Below are positions 15,418 to 23,335 of a DNA stretch of 27,976 bases, in pieces. The stretch's first letter is position 1, and each line of letters opens with the position of its first letter. The notes beneath the pieces were generated by a model. That model searched no databases. It was not told where the DNA came from and saw nothing but the letters and a program-made list of their open reading frames with translations. The position numbers and the translations under genes are program-made. The DNA lies in NCBI GenBank assembly GCA_964196565.1, contig CAXMUH010000109.1, forward strand, positions 1-27,976, given 5' to 3'. The DNA is from 2-12-FULL-42-15 sp964196565 (GTDB lineage: Bacteria; Pseudomonadota; Gammaproteobacteria; Coxiellales; Coxiellaceae).

Positions 15418-16047
15418 ATGCGCAAATATTTAATCGCCGGCATACTCTTCTGGGTTCCTGTTTGGGTTACCTATGTTGTTATTCGATTTATCGTTGAACT
15501 CTTAGACCGCTCATTGGCATTAATACCCCAAAAGTATCAGCCGAGCCATTTAATTGGCTTTGACATTCCCGGCATTGGCCTTATATTCACTATCATTATT
15601 GTGTTTGTAACCGGGCTTTTGGTCACAAATTTTATTGGACATCGTCTAGTTGATGCTTGGGAGCGATTGCTATCACGCATCCCTTTAATTCGCAGTATCT
15701 ATCACGCGGTAAAACAAGTCTTAACTGCCGTATTTCAGCCTAAAAGCCAATCATTTCGCAAAGTGATTATGATCGAATTTCCACGTAAAGGTAGCTGGGC
15801 GGTTGGATTTCAAACTTCTGAAACTTTAGAGAATCTGCCTCATAATAAAAGCTCAGTCACCTGCTTTATTCCGACTTCACCAAATCCTACTTCTGGTTTT
15901 TTAGTTTTCGTACCCAAAGAAGAGGTCACGGAACTGGATATGAGCATCGAAGAAGCCTTTAAATTAATCATTTCAATCGGCGTGGTAATACCTTCACGCG
16001 ATTTAGCTAAAATCAAGCCTGACAAAGACAAAGGGGTCAAGTCTTGA
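15418..16047 (+). CDS. DUF502 inner-membrane protein
   Basis: A 209-residue member of the DUF502 family, whose function is unknown. Two N-terminal membrane segments (about 4-28 and 51-74) precede a soluble region with the family's IPLIRSIYHAVKQ and CFIPTSPNPTSGFLVFVPKEE. The start MRKYLIAGILFWVPVWVTY matches the family opening. This ATG is the only possible start, since a stop lies five codons upstream in frame. Its own ribosome site is weak (GGA), while a better GAGGA serves an 8-codon frame at 15407-15433 that overlaps the start. The stop codon lies inside a palindrome (16030-16059). Next in the string is aspS. Confidence 0.92.
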   Translation: MRKYLIAGILFWVPVWVTYVVIRFIVELLDRSLALIPQKYQPSHLIGFDIPGIGLIFTIIIVFVTGLLVTNFIGHRLVDAWERLLSRIPLIRSIYHAVKQVLTAVFQPKSQSFRKVIMIEFPRKGSWAVGFQTSETLENLPHNKSSVTCFIPTSPNPTSGFLVFVPKEEVTELDMSIEEAFKLIISIGVVIPSRDLAKIKPDKDKGVKS

Positions 16048-16059
16048 CTTTACCCCTTT
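16030..16059. repeat. Palindrome at the end of the DUF502 gene
   Basis: AAAGGGGT (16030-16037) and ACCCCTTT (16052-16059) are inverted arms around a second palindrome, GTCAAG-T-CTTGAC. The 16-base core GGGGTCAAGTCTTGAC recurs at 27362-27377. The element overlaps the DUF502 stop codon. It lacks a T-run, so it could weaken rather than end transcription into aspS. Confidence 0.75.
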
Positions 16060-16136
16060 GGCCCTTTGGCCTTGCACACATCACCCGCTACAGGTAACAT
16101 TTGCTGTTTTCAATCAGAATATAATGAGATAAAACC

Positions 16137-17933
16137 ATGCGTAGCCATTACTCGCACCAAGTTAACAAGTCCTTGATAGATAAAGAAATAACACTCTGCG
16201 GTTGGGTTCACCGTCGCCGTGACCATGGTGGTCTTATTTTTGTCGACTTACGAGACAACCGAGGAATTGTTCAGGTTGTGTGCGGCCCTGAAAATAAAGC
16301 GCCATTTTTGTTAGCCGAAAAACTACGCAATGAGTTTGTAATCAAAGTCACAGGTGTCATCCGCCCGCGCCCAGAAGGTACCGTTAACGCTGATTTAGCC
16401 TCTGGTGAAGTCGAGCTCGAAGCTTCTGAGCTTACTATTTTAAATAGCTCTCTACCGCTTCCTTTTAATATTGACGAATACCAGGAAGTCGGTGAAGAAA
16501 CGCGTCTGCGCTATCGCTATCTCGACTTACGTCGCCCTGAAATGGCAGAGCGCCTAAAAATGCGCGCTCGCATTGTGCGACAAATTCGCCACTTTTTAGA
16601 TGAACACGAATTCCAAGATATTGAAACTCCAATACTAACCAAATCAACACCTGAGGGCGCGCGCGATTATCTGGTACCAAGCCGTACTCATCCGGGCCAC
16701 TTTTTTGCATTACCGCAATCCCCGCAGATTTTTAAGCAGCTACTCATGGCAGCTGGCTTTGATCGTTATTATCAAATCGTACGCTGCTTTCGCGATGAAG
16801 ATCTCAGAGCGGATCGTCAGCCTGAATTTACTCAACTCGATGTTGAAATGTCATTTATCGATGAAACCACCATCCAAGATTTAATGGAAGAAATGATACG
16901 CCAACTCTTTAAAGCTATTTTAAAAGTTGAACTACCAGAAAAATTTCCACATATCACCTATGCAGAATCAATGTTGCGTTATGGAACCGATCGTCCTGAT
17001 TTACGTATTCCATTAGAGTTAGTTGAAATTAGTGATCTGGTTAAAAACATCGAATTTAAAGTATTTAACGGCCCAGCGAATGATGCTAATGGTCGAGTGG
17101 CCGCACTTCGATTACCAAAAGGCTCTGAACTAAGTCGCAAAGATATTGATGACTATACCAAGTTTGTCAGCATCTATGGAGCAAAAGGATTAGCCTACAT
17201 AAAAGTAAACGATATCAGCAAAGGAGTCGAAGGCTTACAATCTCCAATCTTGAAATTTTTCCCCAATGATGTAATTGAAAAAATTCTTGAGCGAACCAAA
17301 GCCGAAACCGGTGACATTATTTTCTTTGGTGCCGATAAAGCACGAGTTGTCAGTGAAGCGTTAGGCGCATTGCGTGATAAACTGGGTGCGGATTTAAATC
17401 TTTATACCAGCAAATGGCAGCCAGTATGGGTAATTGATTTCCCTATGTTTGGTAAAGAGAGCACGGGCCGAGGTAACTTGGAACCCTTGCATCATCCGTT
17501 CACTTCAGCACAAGAAGACGATATTGAAAAACTCAAAGCAAACCCAAGTGAAAGCTTATCTCGCGCCTACGATATGGTCTTAAATGGCAGTGAAATTGGC
17601 GGTGGCTCGATCCGAATTTGCGATATTAAAACTCAACATGCAGTTTTTGAAATACTCGGCTTCAAAAAAGAAGACGCCGAAGCGCAATTTGGACACTTAT
17701 TACAAGCACTGCAAATGGGCTGCCCACCACATGGCGGCATAGCTTTTGGAATTGACCGTATTGTTATGTTAATGAGTGGCACCCAATCCATTCGCGATGT
17801 GATTGCATTTCCAAAAACACAAAGCGCACAATGTCCTTTAACCAATGCACCGTCACCAGCTTCTAACGAACAACTTAAAGAGCTAAACATTAAAACACTT
17901 GTTAACAAGACCGATAAAGGTGCTAAACACTAG
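16137..17933 (+). CDS. aspS: Aspartyl-tRNA synthetase, probably non-discriminating
   Basis: Charges tRNA-Asp, and probably also tRNA-Asn, with aspartate. The 598 residues have the bacterial layout: OB-fold anticodon domain (about 1-105), class II core with motif 2 in RCFRDEDLRADRQPEFTQLD, GAD insert (about 290-410), and motif 3 GIAFGIDRIVMLM. In the anticodon domain His30 (HRRRDHGG) and Gly81 (RPEGT) are the residues reported to permit tRNA-Asn recognition in Pseudomonas; the discriminating E. coli enzyme has Leu and Lys there. Such enzymes work with GatCAB, which is not in the window. The ribosome site is weak. yebC starts 9 bases after the stop, its AGGAG overlapping the aspS TAG. Confidence 0.97.
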   Translation: MRSHYSHQVNKSLIDKEITLCGWVHRRRDHGGLIFVDLRDNRGIVQVVCGPENKAPFLLAEKLRNEFVIKVTGVIRPRPEGTVNADLASGEVELEASELTILNSSLPLPFNIDEYQEVGEETRLRYRYLDLRRPEMAERLKMRARIVRQIRHFLDEHEFQDIETPILTKSTPEGARDYLVPSRTHPGHFFALPQSPQIFKQLLMAAGFDRYYQIVRCFRDEDLRADRQPEFTQLDVEMSFIDETTIQDLMEEMIRQLFKAILKVELPEKFPHITYAESMLRYGTDRPDLRIPLELVEISDLVKNIEFKVFNGPANDANGRVAALRLPKGSELSRKDIDDYTKFVSIYGAKGLAYIKVNDISKGVEGLQSPILKFFPNDVIEKILERTKAETGDIIFFGADKARVVSEALGALRDKLGADLNLYTSKWQPVWVIDFPMFGKESTGRGNLEPLHHPFTSAQEDDIEKLKANPSESLSRAYDMVLNGSEIGGGSIRICDIKTQHAVFEILGFKKEDAEAQFGHLLQALQMGCPPHGGIAFGIDRIVMLMSGTQSIRDVIAFPKTQSAQCPLTNAPSPASNEQLKELNIKTLVNKTDKGAKH

Positions 17934-17942
17934 GAGATTAAA

Positions 17943-18689
17943 ATGGCGGGTCATAGTAAATGGGCTAACATCAAACACGCCAAAGCACGAGTTGATGCCA
18001 AACGCGGAAAAGTCTTTACCAAACACATTCGCGCAATTACAGTTGCAGCGCGCGCTGGTGGCGCCGATTTAGCTTCTAACTCGGGCCTTCGTCTTATGGT
18101 TGATAAAGCGCGCGCCGATAACATGCCCAACGACACAATTAAACGCGCGATTAAACGTGGTGCCGGTGTTGATGACGGCGGCAATTATATGGAGATTCGT
18201 TATGAAGGTTATGGGCCGAACGGCGTTGCGGTTATGGTGGATTGCTTAACCGATAATAAAAATCGCACCGTAGCTGAAGTACGTCATGCCTTTACCAAAT
18301 GTGGTGGCAACTTAGGAACTGACGGCTCTGTGGCTTATTTATTTAGCCAAACTGGATTAATTACTTTTGCCCCTGGAGCCGATGAAGAGCAAGTCATGGA
18401 AATAGCACTTGAAAGTGGTGCGGATGATGTCAGTGCCAATGATGATGGCTCAATTGATGTAACCACCACAGCCGATACTTTCGAAACGGTGAGAAATGCG
18501 ATGACAAATGCCAAGCTCGAATCTGCATCCGCCGAAATCACCATGATTGCCTCAATTGACGTCAGCCTCGATCAAGACCAAGCTGAAACAATGATGCGTC
18601 TAACCGATATGCTGGAAGATCTAGATGACGTGCAAAATGTTTATTCCAATGCAGATATTGCTGATGATGTGCTAGAGCAAATAAAATAA
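17943..18689 (+). CDS. yebC: YebC/PmpR family protein
   Basis: A 248-residue full-length member, opening MAGHSKWANIKHAKARVDAKRGK, with IRYEGYGPNGVAVMVDCLTDN and the KCGGNLGTDGSVAYLF segment of the family. YebC proteins have been described as DNA-binding regulators and, more recently, as ribosome-associated factors that help translate proline-rich stretches; the sequence does not decide between these. AGGAG overlaps the aspS stop codon, so the two are co-transcribed and possibly coupled. It is normally followed by ruvC; here an opposite-strand gene and a repeat intervene. Confidence 0.96.
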   Translation: MAGHSKWANIKHAKARVDAKRGKVFTKHIRAITVAARAGGADLASNSGLRLMVDKARADNMPNDTIKRAIKRGAGVDDGGNYMEIRYEGYGPNGVAVMVDCLTDNKNRTVAEVRHAFTKCGGNLGTDGSVAYLFSQTGLITFAPGADEEQVMEIALESGADDVSANDDGSIDVTTTADTFETVRNAMTNAKLESASAEITMIASIDVSLDQDQAETMMRLTDMLEDLDDVQNVYSNADIADDVLEQIK

Positions 18690-18740
18690 AAAATTTTCTT
18701 ATATAGATATACTCAGCGCGGGTGAGTTCTCGGCTTCGTC

Positions 18741-18825
18741 GTCCCGGACAAGTCCGAAGGACGCGATCCGGGATCCAATCATTGTTATTGAACTGGACCC
18801 CGGGTTTCCTATGACCCGGGGCGAC
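18741..18825. repeat. Composite palindromic repeat after yebC
   Basis: Two modules. The left (18741-18777) has TCCCGGA / TCCGGGA arms (18742-18748 and 18767-18773) around GGACAAGTCC. The right (18793-18825) is the inverted copy of the 33-base repeat in the nrdA–nrdB gap, with arms ACCCCGGGT / ACCCGGGGC. It lies between the convergent yebC and bPH-like genes. Confidence 0.8.
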
Positions 18826-18875
18826 GGGCACGGTGCCAAGACAACACCTATTTCCATAATGAACTGACTATACAG

Positions 18876-19412
18876 CTAAGAAGTCTGATAATTCTTATAG
18901 TAAGTTTGGATTATATCCATAAGCTGATCAAAATCTACAGAAAGTGCATCAGCCGAAATAATAACAGGAGTCCCAAACTTCGCAATAGCTGCTTTTGAAA
19001 ACATTTTTCCACTTCGGCTTATATTGTTTAAATATTTATTTGGATCTTTTACTTTAATCGCTAGTATTTTTTTACCTCCACGTATTAAGCCCTGATCAAT
19101 GCTGACAATATCACTCCAGTAAATTTTACCTACAGAAAAAGGCCTCGAATTATCAAAAATGCCTTCAGAGTTAATCTTTACATCCCCAATTTTTCTAAAA
19201 GAGAATATGAGCGCCAAGCAAGAAACTAAAATTATTACAGCCCCCATAAAATGCAGCATCATGGGCTTATGATAATCAATTAACTTCGCAACCGATTCAG
19301 CATTAGGTGTCAATAACCATACTCCAATTATTATATAGATTATGCCTGGCAAAATATTTAACAAGGCTTTTTTATTGCTTCGTTTAATGACCTTTTCATT
19401 TAATACCTTCAT
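18876..19412 (-). CDS. STM3941/bPH-like membrane protein
   Basis: A 178-residue protein with two membrane segments (about 17-36 and 51-70) and a C-terminal soluble domain. The pattern FDNSRPFSVGKIYWSDIVSID then GTPVIISADALSVDFDQLMDIIQTYYKNY resembles STM3941-type proteins, which have a bacterial PH-like fold; the role of that family is unknown. GGAG lies 5 nt before the ATG. It stands on the opposite strand between yebC and ruvC, genes that are usually adjacent, and a repeat sits on its 3' side, so it may be a later insertion. The family call is from memory of the pattern and is moderate. Confidence 0.7.
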   Translation of the reverse strand: MKVLNEKVIKRSNKKALLNILPGIIYIIIGVWLLTPNAESVAKLIDYHKPMMLHFMGAVIILVSCLALIFSFRKIGDVKINSEGIFDNSRPFSVGKIYWSDIVSIDQGLIRGGKKILAIKVKDPNKYLNNISRSGKMFSKAAIAKFGTPVIISADALSVDFDQLMDIIQTYYKNYQTS

Positions 19413-19497
19413 ATAGTCTCCATAGATTTCTATTTTAGGCTGTACTTTTAAATCAGTTAGTTAAACATGTCAAGCATACTTTAAATTATGCACCACA

Positions 19498-19526
19498 TTG
19501 TTTGATGATAATAAGTAAGCTACACT
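19498..19526 (+). promoter_or_regulatory. ruvC promoter, leaderless geometry
   Basis: TTGTTT (19498-19503) and TACACT (19521-19526) are 17 bases apart. The ruvC ATG begins 7 nt after the -10 hexamer, which is the usual start-site distance. The bases before the ATG contain no ribosome site. Together this predicts that the message begins at or next to the A of the ATG. Confidence 0.5.
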
Positions 19527-19533
19527 TTACAGC

Positions 19534-20043
19534 ATGGACACAAACAAACGGATCATTATTGGCATCGACCCTGGCTCTCGTTGTACTGGATATGGGATAA
19601 TTTGGACAAGTGGAAGCCAACAAGGCCTAATAACCCACGGATTTATTGCTTGCAAACAAAAAGAACTTAATCAACGCCTCTATCATATTTACCAAAATTT
19701 AAGCCAAATTATTGCACAATACCAGCCTGATGAAGCGGCGATCGAACAGGTTTTTACTTGCATTAATCATCAATCCGCATTAAAACTAGGGCAAGCACGG
19801 GGCGCCGCACTCACCGTTACTGCAAAATATGCACTACCAACCGCGGAATACAGCGCGCGACAAGTAAAAAAATCGGTTGTCGGTTATGGCGCTGCAAATA
19901 AAACACAAATACAACATATGATTAGATCACTATTAAAATTAACCGAAAACCCACAAGCTGATGCCGCTGACGCACTGGCGATTGCGCTGTGCCATGCGTA
20001 TCATCGACATTTTCAAAAACAGATTGAAGGAACCGTTTTATGA
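19534..20043 (+). CDS. ruvC: Holliday junction resolvase RuvC
   Basis: Dimeric endonuclease that cuts Holliday junctions with RuvAB. The 169 residues hold the four catalytic acidic residues: Asp12 (GIDPGS), Glu71 (AAIEQVF), and Asp143 and Asp146 (ADAADALAIA). The N-terminus is five residues longer than in E. coli. The ATG at 19534 is the only suitable start and has no ribosome site upstream. The TGA stop overlaps the ruvA ATG by 4 bases (ATGA), so ruvA is coupled. Confidence 0.96.
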   Translation: MDTNKRIIIGIDPGSRCTGYGIIWTSGSQQGLITHGFIACKQKELNQRLYHIYQNLSQIIAQYQPDEAAIEQVFTCINHQSALKLGQARGAALTVTAKYALPTAEYSARQVKKSVVGYGAANKTQIQHMIRSLLKLTENPQADAADALAIALCHAYHRHFQKQIEGTVL

Positions 20044-20639
20044 TTGGTATGCTTACTGGAATCATTCGTGAAAAAACACCGCCATTTTTATTGCTTGATG
20101 TAAATGGTGTTAGCTATGAACTGCAAGCGCCAATGACGACGTTTTATCAATTACCCGAAATTAACGAAAAAATATCGCTGTATACCCATTTAAGTATTCG
20201 TGAAGACGCGCACCAACTCTATGGTTTTTTTCACAAACGCGATCGTGATTTATTTCGTGCATTAATTAAAATTAATGGCGTTGGCCCGAAACTGGGTTTA
20301 AGTATTTTATCGGGAATTGAGCCACAACAATTTGTATATGCCATCCAGAGCCAAGACGCATCCAGCCTGATAAAAATCCCTGGTGTTGGCAAAAAAACTG
20401 CTGAACGCCTAATGATTGAATGTCGTGATGCATTAAAAAAATGGCAGCCCATCAACACCGAAACTCAGCAACAACCTATTTTAAATTCTGCGACAGAAGA
20501 TGCAATCGACGCACTCACGACGCTAGGTTACAGACCAAATGAAGCAAAACGCACTGTCGACAAAGTCTATAAAGCGGGCCTTAAAGCGGAGGAACTTATC
20601 CGTCATGCACTCGCGCACATGATTAAAGGAGTCCATTAA
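20040..20639 (+). CDS. ruvA: Holliday junction helicase subunit RuvA
   Basis: Binds four-way junctions and loads RuvB. The 199 residues have the OB-fold N-domain (opening MIGMLTGII; THLSIREDAHQLYGF), two helix-hairpin-helix motifs (INGVGPKLGLSILSG and IPGVGKKTAERLMIE), a flexible linker near 145-155, and the C-terminal RuvB-binding domain (ALTTLGYRPNEAKRTVDKV). It overlaps ruvC by 4 bases and its TAA shares one base with the ruvB ATG. Confidence 0.96.
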   Translation: MIGMLTGIIREKTPPFLLLDVNGVSYELQAPMTTFYQLPEINEKISLYTHLSIREDAHQLYGFFHKRDRDLFRALIKINGVGPKLGLSILSGIEPQQFVYAIQSQDASSLIKIPGVGKKTAERLMIECRDALKKWQPINTETQQQPILNSATEDAIDALTTLGYRPNEAKRTVDKVYKAGLKAEELIRHALAHMIKGVH

Positions 20640-21658
20640 TGCAAACGCCTGAAGATTTATCCGAACGTTTAGTGGATGCCCATGTCAAACAAGATGAGGA
20701 AATGGTAGAGATCTCCATTCGCCCCCGACTATTAAAAGATTATCGCGGCCAAGATCAAGTGCGTGATCAAATGCAAATATTTATCTCTGCTGCAAATAAG
20801 CGAAATGAAGCACTGGATCATGTTTTAATTTTTGGCCCACCAGGACTTGGCAAAACTACCCTGGCACATATTATTGCCCATGAAATGCATGCTAATTTAA
20901 AACAAACCTCAGGGCCGGTACTCGAAAAAGCCGGCGATGTGGCTGCGATATTAACGAATCTTGAAGCCAATGATGTATTATTTATTGATGAGATCCATCG
21001 TTTATCGCCAGTGGTTGAAGAAATTCTGTATCCCGCAATGGAAGATTATCAAATTGACATCATGATTGGTGAAGGCCCATCCGCTCGCTCAATTAAATTA
21101 GACCTACCAAAATTCACCCTGGTCGGCGCCACCACGCGTGCTGGACTTTTAACTTCGCCCTTGCGCGATCGTTTTGGTATTGTGCAGCGCCTTGAATTTT
21201 ATAACGCAGAAGATCTTACCTATATTGTCTTGCGCGCCGCAAAAATTCTTGGAGTCCCGATTGAGGAACAAGCTGCTGCCGAGATCGCCGAGCGCTCACG
21301 CGGCACACCCAGAATTGCTAATCGATTATTACGTCGCGTGCGTGATGTCGCCGATATTGAAAATGATGGTTATATTAATGAGGCCATCGCCAAACGCGCA
21401 TTAAAATTATTAAGCGTCGACAACAATGGCTTTGATTTAATGGACCGTAAATTTATCCTGACCTTGATTGAAAAGTTTTCCGGCGGCCCTGCTGGCATCG
21501 ACAGCATTGCAGCTTCCATCAGTGAAGAGCGCGACACCTTGGAAGATGTCATTGAACCTTACCTGATTCAACAAGGTTTTATTTTACGAACCCCAAGGGG
21601 GCGTATTGCCACAGAACATGCCTATGCACATTTTGGTTTAGTAAAACCCACTAATTAA
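20639..21658 (+). CDS. ruvB: Holliday junction helicase motor RuvB
   Basis: AAA+ ring motor that drives branch migration. The 339 residues show Walker A GPPGLGKT (66-73), Walker B FIDEIH (115-120), sensor 1 GATTRAG, the arginine finger in SPLRDRFG (about 176), and sensor 2 RGTPRIANRLLRRVRD. The C-terminal winged helix ends RTPRGRIATEHAYAHFGL. AAGGAG within the end of ruvA serves the ATG, which overlaps the ruvA TAA by one base. This is the last gene of the string; a repeat element follows. Confidence 0.97.
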   Translation: MQTPEDLSERLVDAHVKQDEEMVEISIRPRLLKDYRGQDQVRDQMQIFISAANKRNEALDHVLIFGPPGLGKTTLAHIIAHEMHANLKQTSGPVLEKAGDVAAILTNLEANDVLFIDEIHRLSPVVEEILYPAMEDYQIDIMIGEGPSARSIKLDLPKFTLVGATTRAGLLTSPLRDRFGIVQRLEFYNAEDLTYIVLRAAKILGVPIEEQAAAEIAERSRGTPRIANRLLRRVRDVADIENDGYINEAIAKRALKLLSVDNNGFDLMDRKFILTLIEKFSGGPAGIDSIAASISEERDTLEDVIEPYLIQQGFILRTPRGRIATEHAYAHFGLVKPTN

Positions 21659-21685
21659 CCCCATGGGCTTCGCGATGACAGAGGT

Positions 21686-21799
21686 GTAGCCCGGACAAAA
21701 ATTTATTTTTGGCCGGGAATGTTGTGCGCAACACAACTCGGCAAGAGCTGGAATCATGCTTTGCATGATACTTCCCGGCCGACAAGTCGTCCGAGCTAC
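21686..21799. repeat. TIR-bearing modular repeat, copy 1 (114 bp)
   Basis: Begins GTAGCCCGGAC and ends GTCCGAGCTAC, an inverted pair with one mismatch. Its first 35 bases lie in a 39-base stretch (21682-21720) identical to 23400-23438. The last 29 bases (21771-21799) match copy 2 except at three positions. The middle differs between copies and holds its own hairpins (GTTGTG ... CACAAC and ATCATGC-TTT-GCATGAT). It encodes no protein and resembles a BIME or small non-autonomous element. Confidence 0.85.
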
Positions 21800-21829
21800 T
21801 TCAGACGGTGCCAATCTAATTGTTCAAAT

Positions 21830-21858
21830 TTGATCTTAAGCGTAAATTAAGATACAAT
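21830..21858 (+). promoter_or_regulatory. Barrel-gene promoter, leaderless geometry
   Basis: TTGATC (21830-21835) and TACAAT (21853-21858) are 17 bases apart, a good sigma-70 match. Only 7 bases (TTTCTTT) separate the -10 from the ATG, and there is no ribosome site, as for ruvC. Confidence 0.55.
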
Positions 21859-21865
21859 TTTCTTT

Positions 21866-22576
21866 ATGTTTAAGGAAAAACTAAAATTAATCATCGCAAC
21901 TCTAGTATTCTCTACTATTGCTTGCACCAATAGCTTTGCAAGCCTTTATCTTGGCGCAGGGATTGGCATTCGGCCGCTAACGGTTGAATTTAGTAAGTTC
22001 AGCGTAGTTGGAGTTCAAATACAAAATATCACTTTAGCGGTAACAAAACCCGCTGGCGATATATTCTTAGGCTATGATCATCTTTTTCAAAATCGCTTAT
22101 ATTTAGGCGCGGAAGCATTCTACGAATACACTAACCTACAGCAGTCCTATATCGCCTCGGTTACTGTACTCGGCGTTAATATAACTGAAAACGTCTCTGC
22201 AAGTTTATCCGATAATATTGGTGGAAAAATATACATAGGCTTTGAGCCCAGCAAAGACATCGTTTTTTATGTTGATGTCGGCGCATTAGTGGATGAGCTT
22301 TACTACAGTGCTTCACAAAATATACTCAGCATTACCACTAACAAAACGCGCGGTGAGCATATCGCTGCAGCGGGTACATTTGGGCTCGGCATGCTTTACA
22401 AAATCCTTGATCGCCTCAGCCTACGCGCTGAATATAACTATATGCGCTACCCCAACAAAAATGTCGAAATTGATGTTTCGGTGCCTGCAATTAACGCCAG
22501 CAGCAGCATTAAATTTACGCCTAAAGCTGCGATTAATGCAGTAACGCTCAATCTTTTATATCGATTCTCATTGTAG
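21866..22576 (+). CDS. Outer-membrane beta-barrel protein
   Basis: A 236-residue precursor. Residues 1-26 form a signal peptide (basic MFKEKLK, hydrophobic core, likely cleavage near NSFA-S). The rest alternates polar and apolar residues in about eight strands, with periplasmic-turn-like spacing and strand pairs such as RLYLGAEAFYEY, NIGGKIYIGFEP and RLSLRAEYNYMRYP. It fits the OmpA-like / OmpW-like small barrel superfamily. The last strand ends LNLLYRFSL; the usual terminal aromatic is followed by two extra residues. It may be a surface adhesin-like or structural barrel; no ligand is evident. It probably starts on its own leaderless transcript. It shows no operon link to ruvB. Confidence 0.8.
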   Translation: MFKEKLKLIIATLVFSTIACTNSFASLYLGAGIGIRPLTVEFSKFSVVGVQIQNITLAVTKPAGDIFLGYDHLFQNRLYLGAEAFYEYTNLQQSYIASVTVLGVNITENVSASLSDNIGGKIYIGFEPSKDIVFYVDVGALVDELYYSASQNILSITTNKTRGEHIAAAGTFGLGMLYKILDRLSLRAEYNYMRYPNKNVEIDVSVPAINASSSIKFTPKAAINAVTLNLLYRFSL

Positions 22577-22682
22577 ATATACCGCTCCTAAAAACACACT
22601 GTTGCCTTTACCCCCCATTATCTACCAGCAAAGACCTCGTATACTCATACACATGAGAGTAACCAAAAGCGAGGATAAAAAA

Positions 22683-23318
22683 ATGGATAGAAATAATGCG
22701 ATACATAATCGACTGAGCAACGCCCTGGCTTCATACCTCAACAAAAGAAGCACAGCCAGTTTTAAATTTGGATACAGTGAGAAAAATAATCATGATTACG
22801 AGCCAAAGGTGGATGGTTGGAATGACTATGCAAAACACAAAAACAATAAAGATTCCTCATGGATAAAAGTAAATGGCGAACGAGAACTGACTCTAGGACG
22901 AGTGATTAATATTAACAACACTCTATTCCATATTAATAAGGTCATGTCAGATAACAATAAAAGCGTTGATGACAAACTAATACAAGTCCGAGAAGTAATA
23001 CGTATCTCAATTCAAACAAATAATACCCTATCGTCTCAGTATGGCAAATCACATGTGTCTTATAAAGCAAATCTAGCCTCGGGTTTAAATTGGTTTCTGG
23101 CCTGGTGGCATAAAACTTGGTTTCAATCTCGTGCCAACACCTCACTTGAAACATGCTTAGATATTCTCGATACCGCTAAAGGGAGCGAAGCAAAACCCGC
23201 GGTTGCTGGAAATAAGCAGAGCTTATTTGCAGCCACAGTAACCATTGTTGGCGCATCAGCTCCACCAGCCTATAACGATTCACCTGAAGAAAAGTCACCC
23301 TCATGCAGCAATGCTTAA
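22683..23318 (+). CDS. Unrecognised soluble protein with PPxY motif
   Basis: I do not recognise this 211-residue protein. It has no signal peptide or clear membrane segment. The first 180 residues look mostly helical and charged, with an aromatic patch LNWFLAWWHKTWF. The last 40 are Ala/Pro/Ser-rich and contain PPAY (194-197), a match to the PPxY motif bound by eukaryotic WW domains, followed by SPEEKSPS. I chose the ATG at 22683, where GAGG lies 8 nt upstream; the frame is open 27 codons earlier but has no ribosome site there. A hairpin 18 bases after the stop may end the transcript. In a host-associated bacterium this would be a secreted-effector candidate; that is inference. Confidence 0.7.
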   Translation: MDRNNAIHNRLSNALASYLNKRSTASFKFGYSEKNNHDYEPKVDGWNDYAKHKNNKDSSWIKVNGERELTLGRVININNTLFHINKVMSDNNKSVDDKLIQVREVIRISIQTNNTLSSQYGKSHVSYKANLASGLNWFLAWWHKTWFQSRANTSLETCLDILDTAKGSEAKPAVAGNKQSLFAATVTIVGASAPPAYNDSPEEKSPSCSNA

Positions 23319-23335
23319 GAGAAATCCATACAGCA

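Noticed and set aside
18562..18831. 89-codon minus-strand frame over the yebC end
   Set aside because: It begins inside the palindromic repeat and shadows yebC; its start lacks a ribosome site.
22602..22682. 27-residue N-terminal extension of the PPxY protein
   Set aside because: No ribosome site at the earlier ATG; GAGG is well placed for the ATG at 22683.
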